From Symsagittifera roscoffensis (Eukaryota; Xenacoelomorpha; Acoela; Convolutidae), in NCBI RefSeq assembly GCF_963678635.1, contig NC_087064.1, positions 26,020,189-26,084,188 of the forward strand: a stretch of DNA of 64,000 bases. Reading direction: 5' to 3'. The position numbers were made by a program, and so were the translations under genes. Positions 47,130-59,223 of this stretch are shown piece by piece (position 1 is the first letter of the stretch; each line of letters starts with the position of its first letter). The notes beneath the pieces were generated by a model. That model had not been told where the DNA came from. It searched no databases and worked only from the letters and a program-made list of their open reading frames with translations.

Positions 47130-48110
47130 TGTTGTGCTGCACTCAAATTTAAAAAGATATTTCACCTGTGATGAATTTTTGTAAAGTTATGAGGGCTTGA
47201 AAATTGCTAATTTGGCCAATATGGGATAATTAACGCGCTATATATTGCGTTCTTATAACACGCGTAAGTGGCGGATTAATGCGTTTCAAATTGAATTGAG
47301 TAAATTCATTTGGTCGTATTATTAGGATAAAAGACGCTTAATACAGCTCTTTGTAATTTACATTAGCGTTTGGGGGAAATTAAAAAAAAAATTAAAAAAA
47401 ATCTTTTACTTTTTTAATCATTTTGTCCATTTTTACCCAAAAATCTTTAAATTGTCCTTAAGAGTGCAGTCGGAATATTCAGAGCTTCGCCTTGATATTA
47501 ATATACGAGCAGCCTTGTTTTTGTCTAATAATTTCGAATGATAAAGCAATTGAGCAGGCTGACTTTTAAAGAGCAACAAGACTGCTCGTATCAGGGCGAA
47601 GCCCTGAATATTCTGACTTGACTGCCTATTAAAGTTTATGGACGAGCGAGCAATAACAAAAAAAAATTAAATGTAATAAAACAAAATGAAAACTTTTTTT
47701 TCTTATAAAATTTGAGACTTTTTGCGAAATTCATTCCCCCACACGCCATATAGAGTAAAAAAAGAATAGATTTCGCTCCTTGTAACAAATCACTTATGGC
47801 AAATAAGCTTCATTCAACCAATTTGGAACGATTTCTAATACGGATTAACTCTCCGCTTACGCGTTATTAGCGCGAAATATATCGCGCGTTAATTGTCCCA
47901 AATTGGCCAAAATGGCAATCTTTAAACCTCCATAACTTTACAAAAAATGATCACAGATAAAATATATTTTCAAATTTAAGCTCAGAACAGCAATACTTTT
48001 TGAATGGTATAAAAAAAATTGCGTCAAAAATGGCTAGTTAAAAAGTCGAAATTTGTCTGAAGAAAAAAAAAATACCCCAAGCACAAATATTCTGTTACTT
48101 TCGCCTTCTT
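47130..48110. mobile_element. Large foldback element (~0.98 kb)
   Basis: Two long imperfect inverted arms meet near 47547. Inner arms: 47465-47518 (GCAGTCGGAATATTCAGAGC...ACGAGCAGCCTTGTT) and 47574-47626 (AACAAGACTGCTCGTATCAG...GACTGCC). Outer arms: 47140-47290 (GTAAAGTTATGAGGGCTTGA, TAATTAACGCGCTATATATT) and 47840-47990 in reverse. Partial copies at 45590-46090 and 16560-16800 show it is mobile or amplified. No transposase frame lies inside. Confidence 0.78.
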
Positions 48111-48723
48111 TTTTGCGCCTTTTTGGAAATAATTTTTTGTATTGCAGAAAGACTTTTTTGAATTTTTTTTATTCATTTTTCTCAGGAAAGCTGTTATCGA
48201 ATATGTTTTAGTTTTATTACTTTCAGATATGCCTAAATTAAAGACTTTCGTTCAGAATTAAAGGCTTTCATCACACCACGAACAAACAACGCCATAATTT
48301 GAAGAAAAAAAAACTGTGATTTTAGTTTTTTTTATTATTGTAATCGGAAACTTCTGTACTACTAGCACATCAACGGACTTTCTTTGTTTTTGAGGTTTAT
48401 TCAAAACAATAGTACACAAGAAATTCTTATTCAAAACAATTCTTGAAGCGTATTTCAAATACTTTCCCCTGACCCAATAAACGGAATAAACAAAAATAAT
48501 TGAGCGACTGTTCTGTGATCGCAACATTCTGCCTAACTCCCAAAGCATTCAGCTACTCGATCCGTTTTAAACTAAGTCTTGTGATCAATATAATATGTTC
48601 CACAATTTTTCCAATCCAGCAGTATACTAAACCATTTAAGGTATGTGATACAATAAAAAAGGCAAAAAAAAGAAACTACGTTGAACTAAAGAATGGTGAC
48701 ACACAAAAACAATGTTGAAAAAA

Positions 48724-48826
48724 GCAAAAACTTAATTCAATAAAACTCAAGGATTGAAATTCAACTACTAACTTAAGCAAAAACTTAACTCAATAAAACT
48801 CAAGGATTGAAATTGAACTACTAATG
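48724..48826 (+). repeat. Direct tandem duplication, ~52 bp
   Basis: CAAAAACTTAATTCAATAAA...CAACTACTAA is repeated once with three or so substitutions. Confidence 0.85.
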
Positions 48827-48829
48827 AAA

Positions 48830-51800
48830 ATATCAAACAAGTGAGAGACCTTTTTCAAAAAACGATTGTCCAAAAAAAAACAGATTCAATCAAAAAATTG
48901 AGATCAACTTCAGAATATGAAACTCGAATAACAAAATGAAGTCACCAGATACTTACTCAAATTCTCAGGCGCTTTGATACTGACTTGATGCTTTAATTAA
49001 CTTGCAAAACTGCAGAATAAACAAATTAAACAGAAGAAAAAAAGATAAATGACATCGAAAACCTCACCAACAGTAAATAATTTACATTTGCGGAATTGCT
49101 TCAACTAGAATCATGACGAAAAGCGATTCTGTACGGATAAAGCAGCAGTTAAAAATATATATATTGGGAATTCAAAAACAATTATTCTGTACAGGATACA
49201 TTTAGGTAATTAGAACACGAATACATGTAACGCATACGACAGGCGGTGAATGAGATAAATGAATGCGATAACTGAATGAGAAGATTAAGTCGCACATTGA
49301 AAAAGGATAGAAAACGGGCCATATTTCCTGCTTCACGCACTGGTCTCACCTACATCCGCATGGTGAAATGAAAAAATAAATGCAGCTCAGTTTTACTGTG
49401 CATCGACTAACGAAATTGAGATGAATTAAATGAATACAGCGGCAGTTCGTTCATTGAACATGCCAGTCCAAGACCGTCCTTTGCTTTCAAATGCTTCGAG
49501 CTTTTTTTAACACAAATATGACAAAAAATTCTTCATCAATTAAAACATCTAGTTGAACTTATAGTGGCAAAACTTTCAAATTTTTTTGATAGAGCTCTGA
49601 ATCCCATCAAAAATCATGATAAATATAAGAATCCCATTGCAAAAAAAAAACAGCTCTGCTCCTAGACCGTTCTTTTGATTGCACTTGATTTGGATTGGAT
49701 AGTATTTATCTTCTGTTGGAATTCGATTTATTTGTTATATTTTTCCATTTAAGTAATTTGCGATGCTGTCTGGAGTCAGTTTGTAGCATTCAGTGTTGCA
49801 TATTCTGCAAACAGAATTTGCCTCGGAGCACTTATTCAGTTAACTTCATGTTCTCTTAACTATTTTTGAATGCGTTATAAAAGAATACCGCTGAGGAGAA
49901 CTAGGACTAAAGGCTTGAATTTGACCGATTGGGACAATACGTGGAGACGTTCGGTAAAATTTGTGCGATAAAAAGAAACATGAAGGTAGATACTCTTAAA
50001 GGATAACCTTTAATTTGTCATATTCGTTCTTATTCTCTGCAGATCACAATATATCTCACCTTGCCTTACTCTTCGCACAAGGGGGCCCAGAATAATACCA
50101 TAAGACCATGTGCAGAGTATGCACTATGGCTCTCAAACTTCTTGTGAATGAAGTATCCAGGAATACAACTAAGCTTTCTTCTTCCGTGCCCTCTAAGTTA
50201 CACATTCCTTGACTTATTCCGTTTACTCTGAATGACGCCATTAGCTTTCCAAATTAAAGCAACTGGACCGCACAAACCACATTAGGCCAGGTCGGATATA
50301 CTTTATTGTCCTGTCGTCTGGCTATAATCAATCAGAAAGCTACGATCACTAAAAGAAATGGGAAGACAAAAACATTTATGCAAGCGAAATAAGAATCAAC
50401 TCGACAGACAAGATGCCAGTAGACATTATTTAGACGAGTGTTTTTGGAACTCCCGCAACTACGCTCCAAGTGAAAAGACCATAAAAATCCATTGAAATTG
50501 ACTTGCATTCATTGAAAAACAAAAAACATTTGAAAATCCAGCTGAAAATGTTTAACTGGCTCTTCTGACAAAACTAGGGCACAAAAGTATTAAATAAGAT
50601 GTGCCATATAAACTGTGCAAAAAAATTGTCAGAAATTCGACAATGCGATTTATGGAATGTTCTGGAAAATGCACTTTATCTCTATTTTTTCAACTGCCAA
50701 ATATTCCGTCTCTTCGAGTAATTGTTTCAATCCATGTGGAAGAACGAATTTAATTAACCTTAAACACACTTAGCAACAGGGAAGCAAGTAGTAACAAAAG
50801 CTCAAGCCTGATTATAACCGTAAACACAGAAATAGTTAGCAGTGAAAACAGTTAGCGAGACGGTAGCAAGTAGTAACAGAAGCTTACATCCAAGTAAAAA
50901 ACCTTCCATACTTCTATTTAATAACTATATTGGGCGACATTAGAAACGCAACAGCAATTATTCTCACTGATTCAAACTATCTTTCACAGAGTTTTTTTTG
51001 AAGTTTGCAAAACCCATTGGCTTGCTTTGATAGATAGCAACGGAATTTGACGACTTGGCTAGAAAATAAATTTTAAAATATTTCGGCAAAAATAACCTAA
51101 AACTGGCCTTTATGTTATCTTCATAGATCAAATTTTAGCACCTTGTTTAAGTAACAGCTCTGGAAAAACCTTGCTTATTTATTCCAATAAATTAAATAAA
51201 ATAGAAGGATACGCCAAAAACTTACCTTTTATGCTTTGGATCCGAACTGTGTTTTCCTGGTTTTTTCAGGCATAATTTTCTTTCAAGCATACAAAGAAAT
51301 TCTCATTTAGAAGTGAATCGCATGTATAGCTAATACCAAATTACTACACAGAGGCGAAACGGAGCTACTAAATAGTGAATGAAAAAAGAAACCCTTTTTG
51401 AAAAATTATGTTGGAAAATACTACTAGAGATAATAACTTGACTAAAGTAGGGAGATTACAGCCACAAAATTTTCATATTTTTATCAGATGAAGTTCATAA
51501 ACAGCCCCTGAAAATGGAAAATATTTACCGAGCGGCAACAAACTTTGGGTCGGAACCGGCTGAGCCGAAAACAAAAATTTCATTAAATCGTAAGTTTTTA
51601 GGACCCATCCAAACTGAAACACGTAAATCCAAACAGATAAATTTTGCCCTCGAAATTACGCAAAATCAGTTGACAAAGTCAATATAACATAAACTGAAAC
51701 TGTTTGAGTATTAAAAAAAAAGAAAATACCACAGCCCGAAAAAAAATTGACGAAATTTTTTTGAAATAATTACAACCTGAAACGGGCTTGAAAAACTAGT

Positions 51801-51890
51801 AATTAAGTGATAGAATTTTTTTTTGAATTTTCAAGAAATTGAACCTGTCAGAAGATCGTCTAGAAGTGAAACATATGGCTAAAATTATTT
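48830..51890. other. 3-kb AT-rich stretch with one weak exon candidate
   Basis: A minus-strand frame starting at ATG 50241 (MASFRVNGISQGM) runs to AAG|GTGAGA at about 50062 in a patch of raised G+C. No family is recognised and the neighbouring frame is also open, so I do not call it a gene. Nothing else was recognised. Confidence 0.25.
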
Positions 51891-51891
51891 A

Positions 51892-51943
51892 TGGGAAAAA
51901 GACTACTACCCGATTGCAATACTCTTGCATATCGCAAGGGTAA
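51892..51943 (+). repeat. Family B end copy
   Basis: AAAGACTACTACCCGATTGC then AATACTCTTGCATATCGCAA then GGGTAA, 80 bp before an R3 element. Confidence 0.78.
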
Positions 51944-52019
51944 TATTACCCTTTTCGGTCAACAAATCTGAACGAAATGAATTAACCGCAAAATGCTCAT
52001 TTAGACGTCGGATTTTAGT

Positions 52020-53480
52020 TTATCATAAGCCAGCACGCCGTCAAAAAAGAGCCGAACTGGAGATTCGCACCACTTGCGATACAACACAACTATAAAAAAA
52101 TGCAAAGTCGAAAAACATAAAAATGTTGGAAAAAACTGGACAACCCAAAATTTTCGTATGTCTCGATGAAGTACACCTCGGGTCCAGCTAAATCTGGAAG
52201 TATGTGTCTAATATTTTCTGAATTCGTTACACTGATGCGGAACAAAATGCAAAATTTAAAAACTGGACTTTCCCTAAACCTTCGTTGCTTCTCTACTATT
52301 ATAACTGAAAGAAAACTTTCGAGATTTTGGAATTTTCCCAAAAACATCAACATTCTTTTACAAAAAAATTAAGGAGTACGCTCGAGCCGAAAAAAAAATC
52401 GCGCAACCACTTCTTTGATTGAAAACTTCATATCAGATTTGATAGGGTAGTTTTTAGGAAAATTCAAAAATTTTCTAACAAACGGTCAAAGTTCAAAAAC
52501 TTAACTTTCCGAAATCCGTATCTTTTTTTCTGCCCAAAACAAGTCGTCGCCGGTAAAGCAGAGAAGATTCCTATAATCGAGTTTCTCGATTGAACACAAC
52601 CTGAGATTTGGCAACCCGGTAGTTTTTGAGTAGAGTAAACAAACTTCCAAATAACGGTCGAAGTTTAAAACTTTCAATTGTTTGATGTTCATAACTTTTT
52701 TCTACAAGAGACTGGGCGGAGCAAACTATATACGTAAGCTTTCAACAACCTGGTGTGTCGATTAAATCTATATCAGATTTGGCAAGATAATTATCGAGCA
52801 AAAGTCCAAAAACCGTCAAAAAATCAGAAAGTTGACATTTCCGAGAGCCATATCTTTTTGTTTACAAAAAATGTGCGTAGCCGCTTAAGCAGAACATATT
52901 CACCTAATCGAATGAATCGGAAAACTCAGGTTTGGCAAGGTAGTTCTCGAGAAATGGTCAGAAAATCAAAATTTTCCGAGGACCAGAAATTTTTGTGTAG
53001 CAGAAATGTGAGGCAATTGCTTGGTAAAAACCACAAAAATTTGGAAAGCAAATGCTCAAAAAATAAGAAAATTGACTTTTCCGAGGATGATAACTTTTCG
53101 TGTAAAAAAAATGTGTGGCCGCTAATGCAGGGGAGCTTTTCAAATCCGCTCGAAATTAAAATCAAAATCTCAGATTTCGTAACTTTCTTTCAACAAAAAA
53201 AGTATTGGTCAAATATTAGCCAACACACTTTTTCGAAAGCCGTAGACAAAAAAAGGTACAGCAATAAAATACCATACGACTATGCAGGCACACTAAAATG
53301 TAGGCGGTCTTTCTATGGATACCCCCATTGTGAAAATCGGTAGAATAGCTTTTTTGCAAACTGATAAAATTTTCCAAAGCTTCTAAAAAATTGAAGTGAG
53401 AAACCCAACCCATTACACTTTCATAAGACCTGTTTTTAGCAAACGGGAATTCTAGGCAATTATGCCAAGCAAGAAATTTG
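52020..53480 (+). repeat. R3 dispersed element, second long copy
   Basis: Same opening (GCACCACTTGCGATACAACA), then tandem units marked by TTTG..AGGGTAGTT-like motifs at about 52437, 52608, 52775 and 52929 (157-171 bp apart). Same closing block (GTAGGCGGTCTTTCTATGGA at 53301, GTGAAAATCGGTAG). An open + strand frame of 196 codons here is repeat-derived. Confidence 0.8.
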
Positions 53481-54095
53481 AAATTCAAATTAGCAATTGA
53501 ACAAACTTTACGAAGTGGAAACAAGGCCGACAAATTTCGAGCAGACACCAGTTGAGCCAGGGTGACCACTCTTCTGAAAAAAAGTACCGACCTCATAGAA
53601 AAATCCTAATAGCGACGTTTTAGCTACTTACATAAGCTCAATTTTTCAAAATTTCATGAAATTTTTCAAAATTTCCAATTTTGCAAAGCTCAAATTTCCT
53701 GGGTCAGTTTAGTTTTGCTTTGCCCAATGCATCTGGAAAAAAATGTGGTAACGTATAAACTAGTAATTAAGCAAACAAGTAGTACACACCAAAAGCCCAA
53801 GCAACAGATAAAGCAAATGCAAACAAGCAGTACACAACAAAAATAGCGACTTCCACAGAAGTAGCGACCTTTTAGCGACTATAAGCAACCTGTCGCTGAT
53901 TAACGACTGAGTGGTCAACCTGAGATGGGTCGAAAAAAAACTGATTTGGTAAAAAAAATTTCAAGTCCCCAATGAAACCATTATTAAGTAACTCGTACTC
54001 ACCAAGTAATTTAATTTGAATTTGCCTGAAATTGAGCATGTCAGCTGAATAACAGCTTCATATGACCTCTTCATAGCAGCATCATACGAATCATT

Positions 54096-54172
54096 AATTT
54101 TATTAAACTAGTTGTTAACCCGAAAAAACTCTACATTCCGATTTGATAACGCTTGCTAATGGCAAGCGTAAT
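54096..54172 (+). repeat. Family A end copy
   Basis: TTTTATTAAACTAGTTGTTA, then CTACATTCCGATTTGATAAC, then GCTTGCTAATGGCAAGCGTAA. Confidence 0.82.
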
Positions 54173-54469
54173 AACCAATCGGATCGCAGAAATCAAAAAC
54201 TCTTTGCGATAATTCAAACGTGTTTTAGCTTGAACCTGGGTACAACTATGATAGTTGTTGGGTCCCAGGAAGAAGCAAGTATGAAAAATGCATTCCGCAA
54301 TTTCTTATAAAATTTCAAAAACACAAGTAAACAAGTCCGAACCATGTTCTATAAAAGAAATGTTCTTCTATCAGGTCTAGAGAAAACTTTCTTCAGGAAC
54401 CCTTCTAAAATTTATATTTTGAAAATTTAAAAATCTATATTTAAGAAAAAATCATATATATATCAGAGG

Positions 54470-55240
54470 TTAAAAGAATTTGAGCAGAGATATTTGAAAG
54501 CTGGATTTACAACCCCTGAAAGTACCCTGACAGCACCACAGCATAGGCTTGCTATTTTCAACTTTTGTATAATTTTTTTAATCTTAACTAGCGTGTAACG
54601 CACCTCCGGTGCTTCGAATTTTCAACAGCTCATAAAAAAACCGCATATATTGGAAATGAGATTTGCATCCTTTAAGTGTACTCTGACAGCACCCAATAAC
54701 AGGGTTTGTAATTTCAAACTTTGTAAAGTTTTTTAATCATGTTGTGAAAGATTTTAAAATGTCCTAAAAAACGTCACATCTGGGAAACTAAAAGCAATTA
54801 AGTAGTCTCATTGGGACGCAAGAATGTGCAAATCCTGAGAGTACTCACAGTACCCAACTTTAACGTTGGTACTTTCAAATTTTGTAAAAAAAAAAACTTT
54901 ATTCAAGTTCTTTGAAAGATTTTAGAATGACCTAAAAAACGTCAAATATAGAAAACTAAAAGCAATTAAATGGTCTCATTTGGATGCAAGAATTTTCAAA
55001 TCCTGAGAACACTCTCACTGTACCCAAATACGGCGTTGCGAGTTTCAACTTTTTAGAACATTCAAATTTAAATTTCTACAAACGTTTATTTTTTGAAAAA
55101 CCATAAAAACGTCATATCTCGAAAAGTACAAACATTCGAGCAGTGATATTTGGCGGCAAGATTCACTCCTGAAAGTACTCTGACAACCCCCAACTACAGT
55201 GTTAGGAATTTCAAGTTTTGAAAACAAAAATTACATCAAA
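54470..55240 (+). repeat. R1 array, about five units
   Basis: Unit marks at about 54465, 54630, 54770, 54940 and 55112, with CTGACAGCACC and CCAACTACAGTGTT phrases. The sequence continues on the far side of the purine tract. Confidence 0.78.
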
Positions 55241-55260
55241 TTTTTCGAAAAATTAATTTT

Positions 55261-55797
55261 TTATTTAGAAAAAAAGGTATTAAAAAAATAGAAAAAGATC
55301 AAAAAGAAGGATTGAAAAAAGACAGAAAAAAAAGATAGAAAAAGAAGGATCGAAAAAGGATTGACAAAAACATATCGAAAAAAAAAGATTGAAAAAAAGA
55401 TATCGAAAAAAAAGATTGAAAAAAAACATAGAAAAAACGAGAAAAAAAGATAGGAAAAAAGATCGAAAAGAAAAGATAGAAAAAAGTTCGAAAAAGAAGG
55501 ATCGGAAAAAAACATCGAATAGATTGAAGAAAAAGATGGGAAAAAAGATCGAAAAAGAAGGATTGAAAAAAAAATCGAGAAAAATAAAAAAAGAAAGATA
55601 GAAAAAAAAGATGAAAAAAGATTGAAAAAGAGGGATCGAAAAAAAAATTAGAAAAAAAGATTGAAAAAAAGATCGAAAAAGAAGGTTCGAAAAATGATAG
55701 AAAAAAATGATAGGAAAAACATCGAATAGATTGGAAAAAAAAGATAGAAATCGGAAAAGAAGGATTAAAAAAGATAGTAAAAAAAAGATAGAAGTGA
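55261..55797 (+). repeat. 540-bp purine tract, (GA4-8 GATCGAA)-like
   Basis: The + strand is almost entirely A and G with T/C mostly in GATAGAAAAA, GATTGAAAAA and GATCGAAAAA units of about 10-20 bp. It sits exactly in the A-rich linker between two R1 units, so it probably arose by expansion of that linker. A Lys-rich open frame over it is a by-product. Confidence 0.92.
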
Positions 55798-56930
55798 ATT
55801 TTATTTAAAAAATCATAAAAACGTCAAATATGCAAAAATACAATAAACGAGGAGTTATAATTGGAGGCAATGTCCGCAACCCCTGAGAGTACTCTGACAT
55901 CCACTAACTACAGGGTTGGGAATAACAAATTTTGAAAAGGGTTAAACTTAAGTTTTCTGAAAACTTTTGAGAAAAAATACAAAAAACGTCATATCTCGAA
56001 AACCACAAGGATTTGAGCAGACATATTTAGAGACAATGTTTGCAGCTCATGGAAGTACCCTGATTGAGACTCACTATAGAACTACAAATTTTGTGAACTT
56101 TTTTATATCTAATTTCTTTGAATAAAAAAGACATGTCACATCTCGGAAACTAAGAGAATTCGAGCAACCCCATGAAGACGCATGGTTTGCAATTTAGAAC
56201 TCCTGAGAGTACCCTCACAGTAGCCAACTACGAGGTTGGGAATATCAAATTTTTTGAAATCTAAGTTTTCTGAAAAATAAAAAAAATCATAAAACACGTC
56301 ATATCTCGAAAACTACAAAGATTTGTGCAGTCAAATTTGATTGAAAGATTCGCAATTTTTGAGAGTACTCTGGCAGCACCAAACTACAGGGTACTTCCAG
56401 GTTGGAAATTTTAAATTTAGTGAACTATTTGTAAATTGAGTTTCAAAAATCACAAAAATTTTCGTATCTCGTACACTAAAAGGATTTGGGCATTCATAAT
56501 TGGAGGCCACAATCGCAATCCCTGAGGAAGACTAACGGCATCCCACTATAGGAAAATAATGCGTTGAAAAAGATTAAAATTGGCGAGATAGTGAAGGCCG
56601 AAATTAAATTTAGATTTTTGAAATTTTTTTCAAAAAGTCATTAAAAGCTTCATATCACTTAAGCTAAAAAGGATTTGAGCAGACATATTTGGACAAGATT
56701 TGCAATCCTGAAATTACCCGCACAGATTCCACTTTAAGATTGCTACTGTTATTTTTTCGAAGTGTTTTAAATCTATATTGTTTGAAAATTTTTCAAAAAA
56801 TCCTAAAAAACCGTGCATATCTGGGAAGCTAAAAGGGTTTGAGCAGACACATTTTGAGGAAAAATTTGCAACCTCTGAAAATATCAAGACAGGACCCCAC
56901 TATCAGTTTGGGAATTTTGGCGTTAGTCAT
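55798..56930 (+). repeat. R1 array, about seven units, with R1 tail-like segment
   Basis: Marks at about 55822, 55988, 56136, 56300, 56463, 56645 and 56810 (spacing 148-182 bp): GTCATATCTCGAAAAC, CTGAGAGTAC, CAACTACAGGGTTGGGAAT. A tail-like piece (GGCGAGATAGTGAAGGCCGA) lies at 56583-56602. Confidence 0.8.
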
Positions 56931-58088
56931 TGAAATCTTGAAATTTCAAGACAGTCTGTCAAGACTGATCTTGAGCTTAAGTTGGTACTTAGCCAGACTT
57001 AGCATTAAAAAAATCTTGAATAATCATGGTTTTCTTTTAAATATCGTCTCCAACGCTTTTGGTAACCAATTTCCCCTAAAAATTGCTTAATAGATTGATT
57101 CCACAAGGAATAACGGTGTCCGAAAAACTAATTAACCCAGAATGTTTAGATTTTAGACCAATCAAATTGTTCGAGGACGGAAATATAGCTAACTTTTTGG
57201 CATTCACTGTAAATTAGGGGCTAAATGTGCTCAAGTTTGCTTCAGAAGCGTTATTTTGTTTAATCGCATTATTTCCTCGACTATTTTTGGTTTCAACCAA
57301 ACATCTTGATGATGCGTTTTCAATGCTATGCTTATCTTAGTTCGCGCTTTTTATGTAGAAAGTTTTTTTTGCATTCGTATTGTGACATTCGACCAGAATG
57401 GCCAAAATGCAATCTCTGCAGAATTCGGAATTTTAGCAGTAAGCCTTCCGGATTGGTGGTTTTTAAGAACTAAGGGCGTTATTGGAACGTTTAGCCAAAC
57501 GGTGAGGGCTGGAGTATTCTAGTATTTTAAAATTTCAAAAATTCGAATGATGACGTCACATTTCTGAGAAATGCTGAAACGGCCATTTTAACAATGTAAC
57601 ATTTGCCCAAATATCACACAGCGACGGAGCGTAGAAAAAGTACCTATTAACGACTGGCAGGCGTCAGTTACCTTAATTCTACTCGTTTTTCACCGTCTCG
57701 ACCTTGCCAGTTGATTTTCTGGTCTGTCTAGGGCAAAGTAAAAAGTTACCATTTTTAGGCCATCAGTCAAACGACTTTTGATCAGCTTTCGTTTACATGC
57801 GAACACAACCACATAGCTGAGTCTCGGATCCTCAGACTACGTGATTGTCATTAAAAACACGGCTCGAACAACCTATTTTTATATGTTTTTGTGTGACAGT
57901 TTTATATTAAATCCATTGGAGATGGATTGACCCTTTCCTTTTTCTATCTACTCATGTCCTGAAATATCAAATAATATCGGTGTTTAATTAAGATGTAGGA
58001 CATTACAGCAGCTGTTAAAGTTAGTTTATACAGTCCCCACACATAGACAGTCTCTGGGGGACCAAGCCTCCGCTCTCGTGATTTTCTT

Positions 58089-58107
58089 GAGATAACACTC
58101 TTATCTC
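58089..58107. repeat. Short hairpin GAGATAA/TTATCTC
   Basis: 7-bp perfect arms with a 5-nt loop, about 90 bp from a second hairpin. Confidence 0.6.
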
Positions 58108-58193
58108 TTATATTTCGTGTCCCGGGAGAGTTCCGTGGTATATTTCTTCCCCCACTGAAGCCTCCTTCTCCACAAATATCCGTCGCTAAGGTT

Positions 58194-58220
58194 CTTATCG
58201 TGTGTTATTGCCACGATAAG
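58194..58220. repeat. Short hairpin CTTATCGTG/CACGATAAG
   Basis: 9-bp perfect arms, 9-nt loop. Confidence 0.8.
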
Positions 58221-59087
58221 AGGCTCCGTGTTTTTCTGTCTCTGATACAACTGTTCTTCACAATCTATATCGTGGTTCTGATTTTCGTCCTTTTTATTCA
58301 AAATGGCCGTCCTTCTTCTATTTCTCAGAAATGTTCTTCTTCCAATCGAAATTTTAAAAATAAAAATTCTAGAACATTCTGACCCTCCGTCGCAACACTT
58401 TTTTGTTCATAAGGCCTTTAGTCACTTCTTTTTCTGTCGCGGGAAGGTTATGCTGTGTCATCTGGCAGAATGGCACATACTCCCCGGACAAGTCTCCATC
58501 AATGTCCCTATTGATCGCATAACACCGGGTTATCGTCAAGTAGTTATCCAGTTTTCAGTAACCAGTCTTACAAATTGCATAAGAAATTGAAATTTATCTA
58601 CTCCAACTCAACTCACTACGTGTTCACAAATGGCATCGTACTACATCTCACTGCCTTTCAACATTTTCACAAAATTCGCACCATGAGGAGGGTCCTAGAT
58701 AAAATTTCTTTTCTGACTACTTACGTCATCTCGCCATAAAACTTCTTTTCGCCTCTGATTAAAAAGTGGGACGTGGCACGGCCACGCACCCGTTAAAATT
58801 AACTTAACTTCACTCACCAAGTATAATCAGTCATTTATGCGGTCCTTTCCATATTAAAACTAAGAAACTCTGTGGCTAGGAAAGTTCTTGAGTTACCCAC
58901 CCTTCCCGAGCGAGTTTACTCAAACTTACCATGTCGCCACACAGTGAATTTGTGTCTTACACAGGTTAAAAACTTCAGTCGGGAATAAATAGGTAAATAT
59001 ACTCACCTATGCTCCTTATATACATACATAGATAGTAGTAACTAAAATCAACAATTTCAACAATTTTAACAATTGCAACATTTTCAA

Positions 59088-59106
59088 AGTTTGGTCTGAC
59101 CAAACT
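59088..59106. repeat. Palindrome AGTTTGGTC-T-GACCAAACT
   Basis: 19-bp perfect palindrome about 120 bp downstream of the stop codon of the giant minus-strand ORF. It could be a 3' processing or terminator-like hairpin, or a protein-binding site. Confidence 0.8.
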
Positions 59107-59223
59107 AGATCAAAACAAAAAGTTTAACAAGTTCAATAATCAAAACTTGGTTGATTTGTTCAAGTTTTAGCACACAAATACAATCAAGTTTTTCTCTCCT
59201 TCTCTTCTTTTCTTTGGTCATCT

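Larger units (their letters stand above)
56931..59223 (-). other. Flank (3' side) of the giant ORF; regulatory-looking but uninterpreted
   Basis: Less AT-rich than the repeats from about 57560 on. Relative to the minus-strand ORF this is downstream. It has a TATA-like TATATAA (minus, about 59015), splice-donor-like ATG|GTAAGT (58930), an AATAAA (minus, about 58293), and three short hairpins. A 66-codon minus frame (58301-58101) rich in charged residues is of unknown meaning. The mix of TATA box and AATAAA would suit an LTR, but its partner would lie outside the window and no boundaries are visible. Confidence 0.35.

Noticed and set aside
50056-50241. ATG-initiated 61-codon frame with GTGAGA donor
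   Set aside because: An alternative frame over the same bases is equally protein-like; evidence insufficient for a gene call.
52753-53343. 196-codon + strand frame
   Set aside because: Lies wholly inside the R3 tandem core; the homologous stretch at 33 kb is not open.
55389-55601. Lys/Glu-rich 70-codon + frame and Phe/Ser-rich minus frame
   Set aside because: Direct translation of the purine tract; no coding signal.
57328-57522. 64-codon + strand frame downstream of R1
   Set aside because: No family and no in-phase partner exon.
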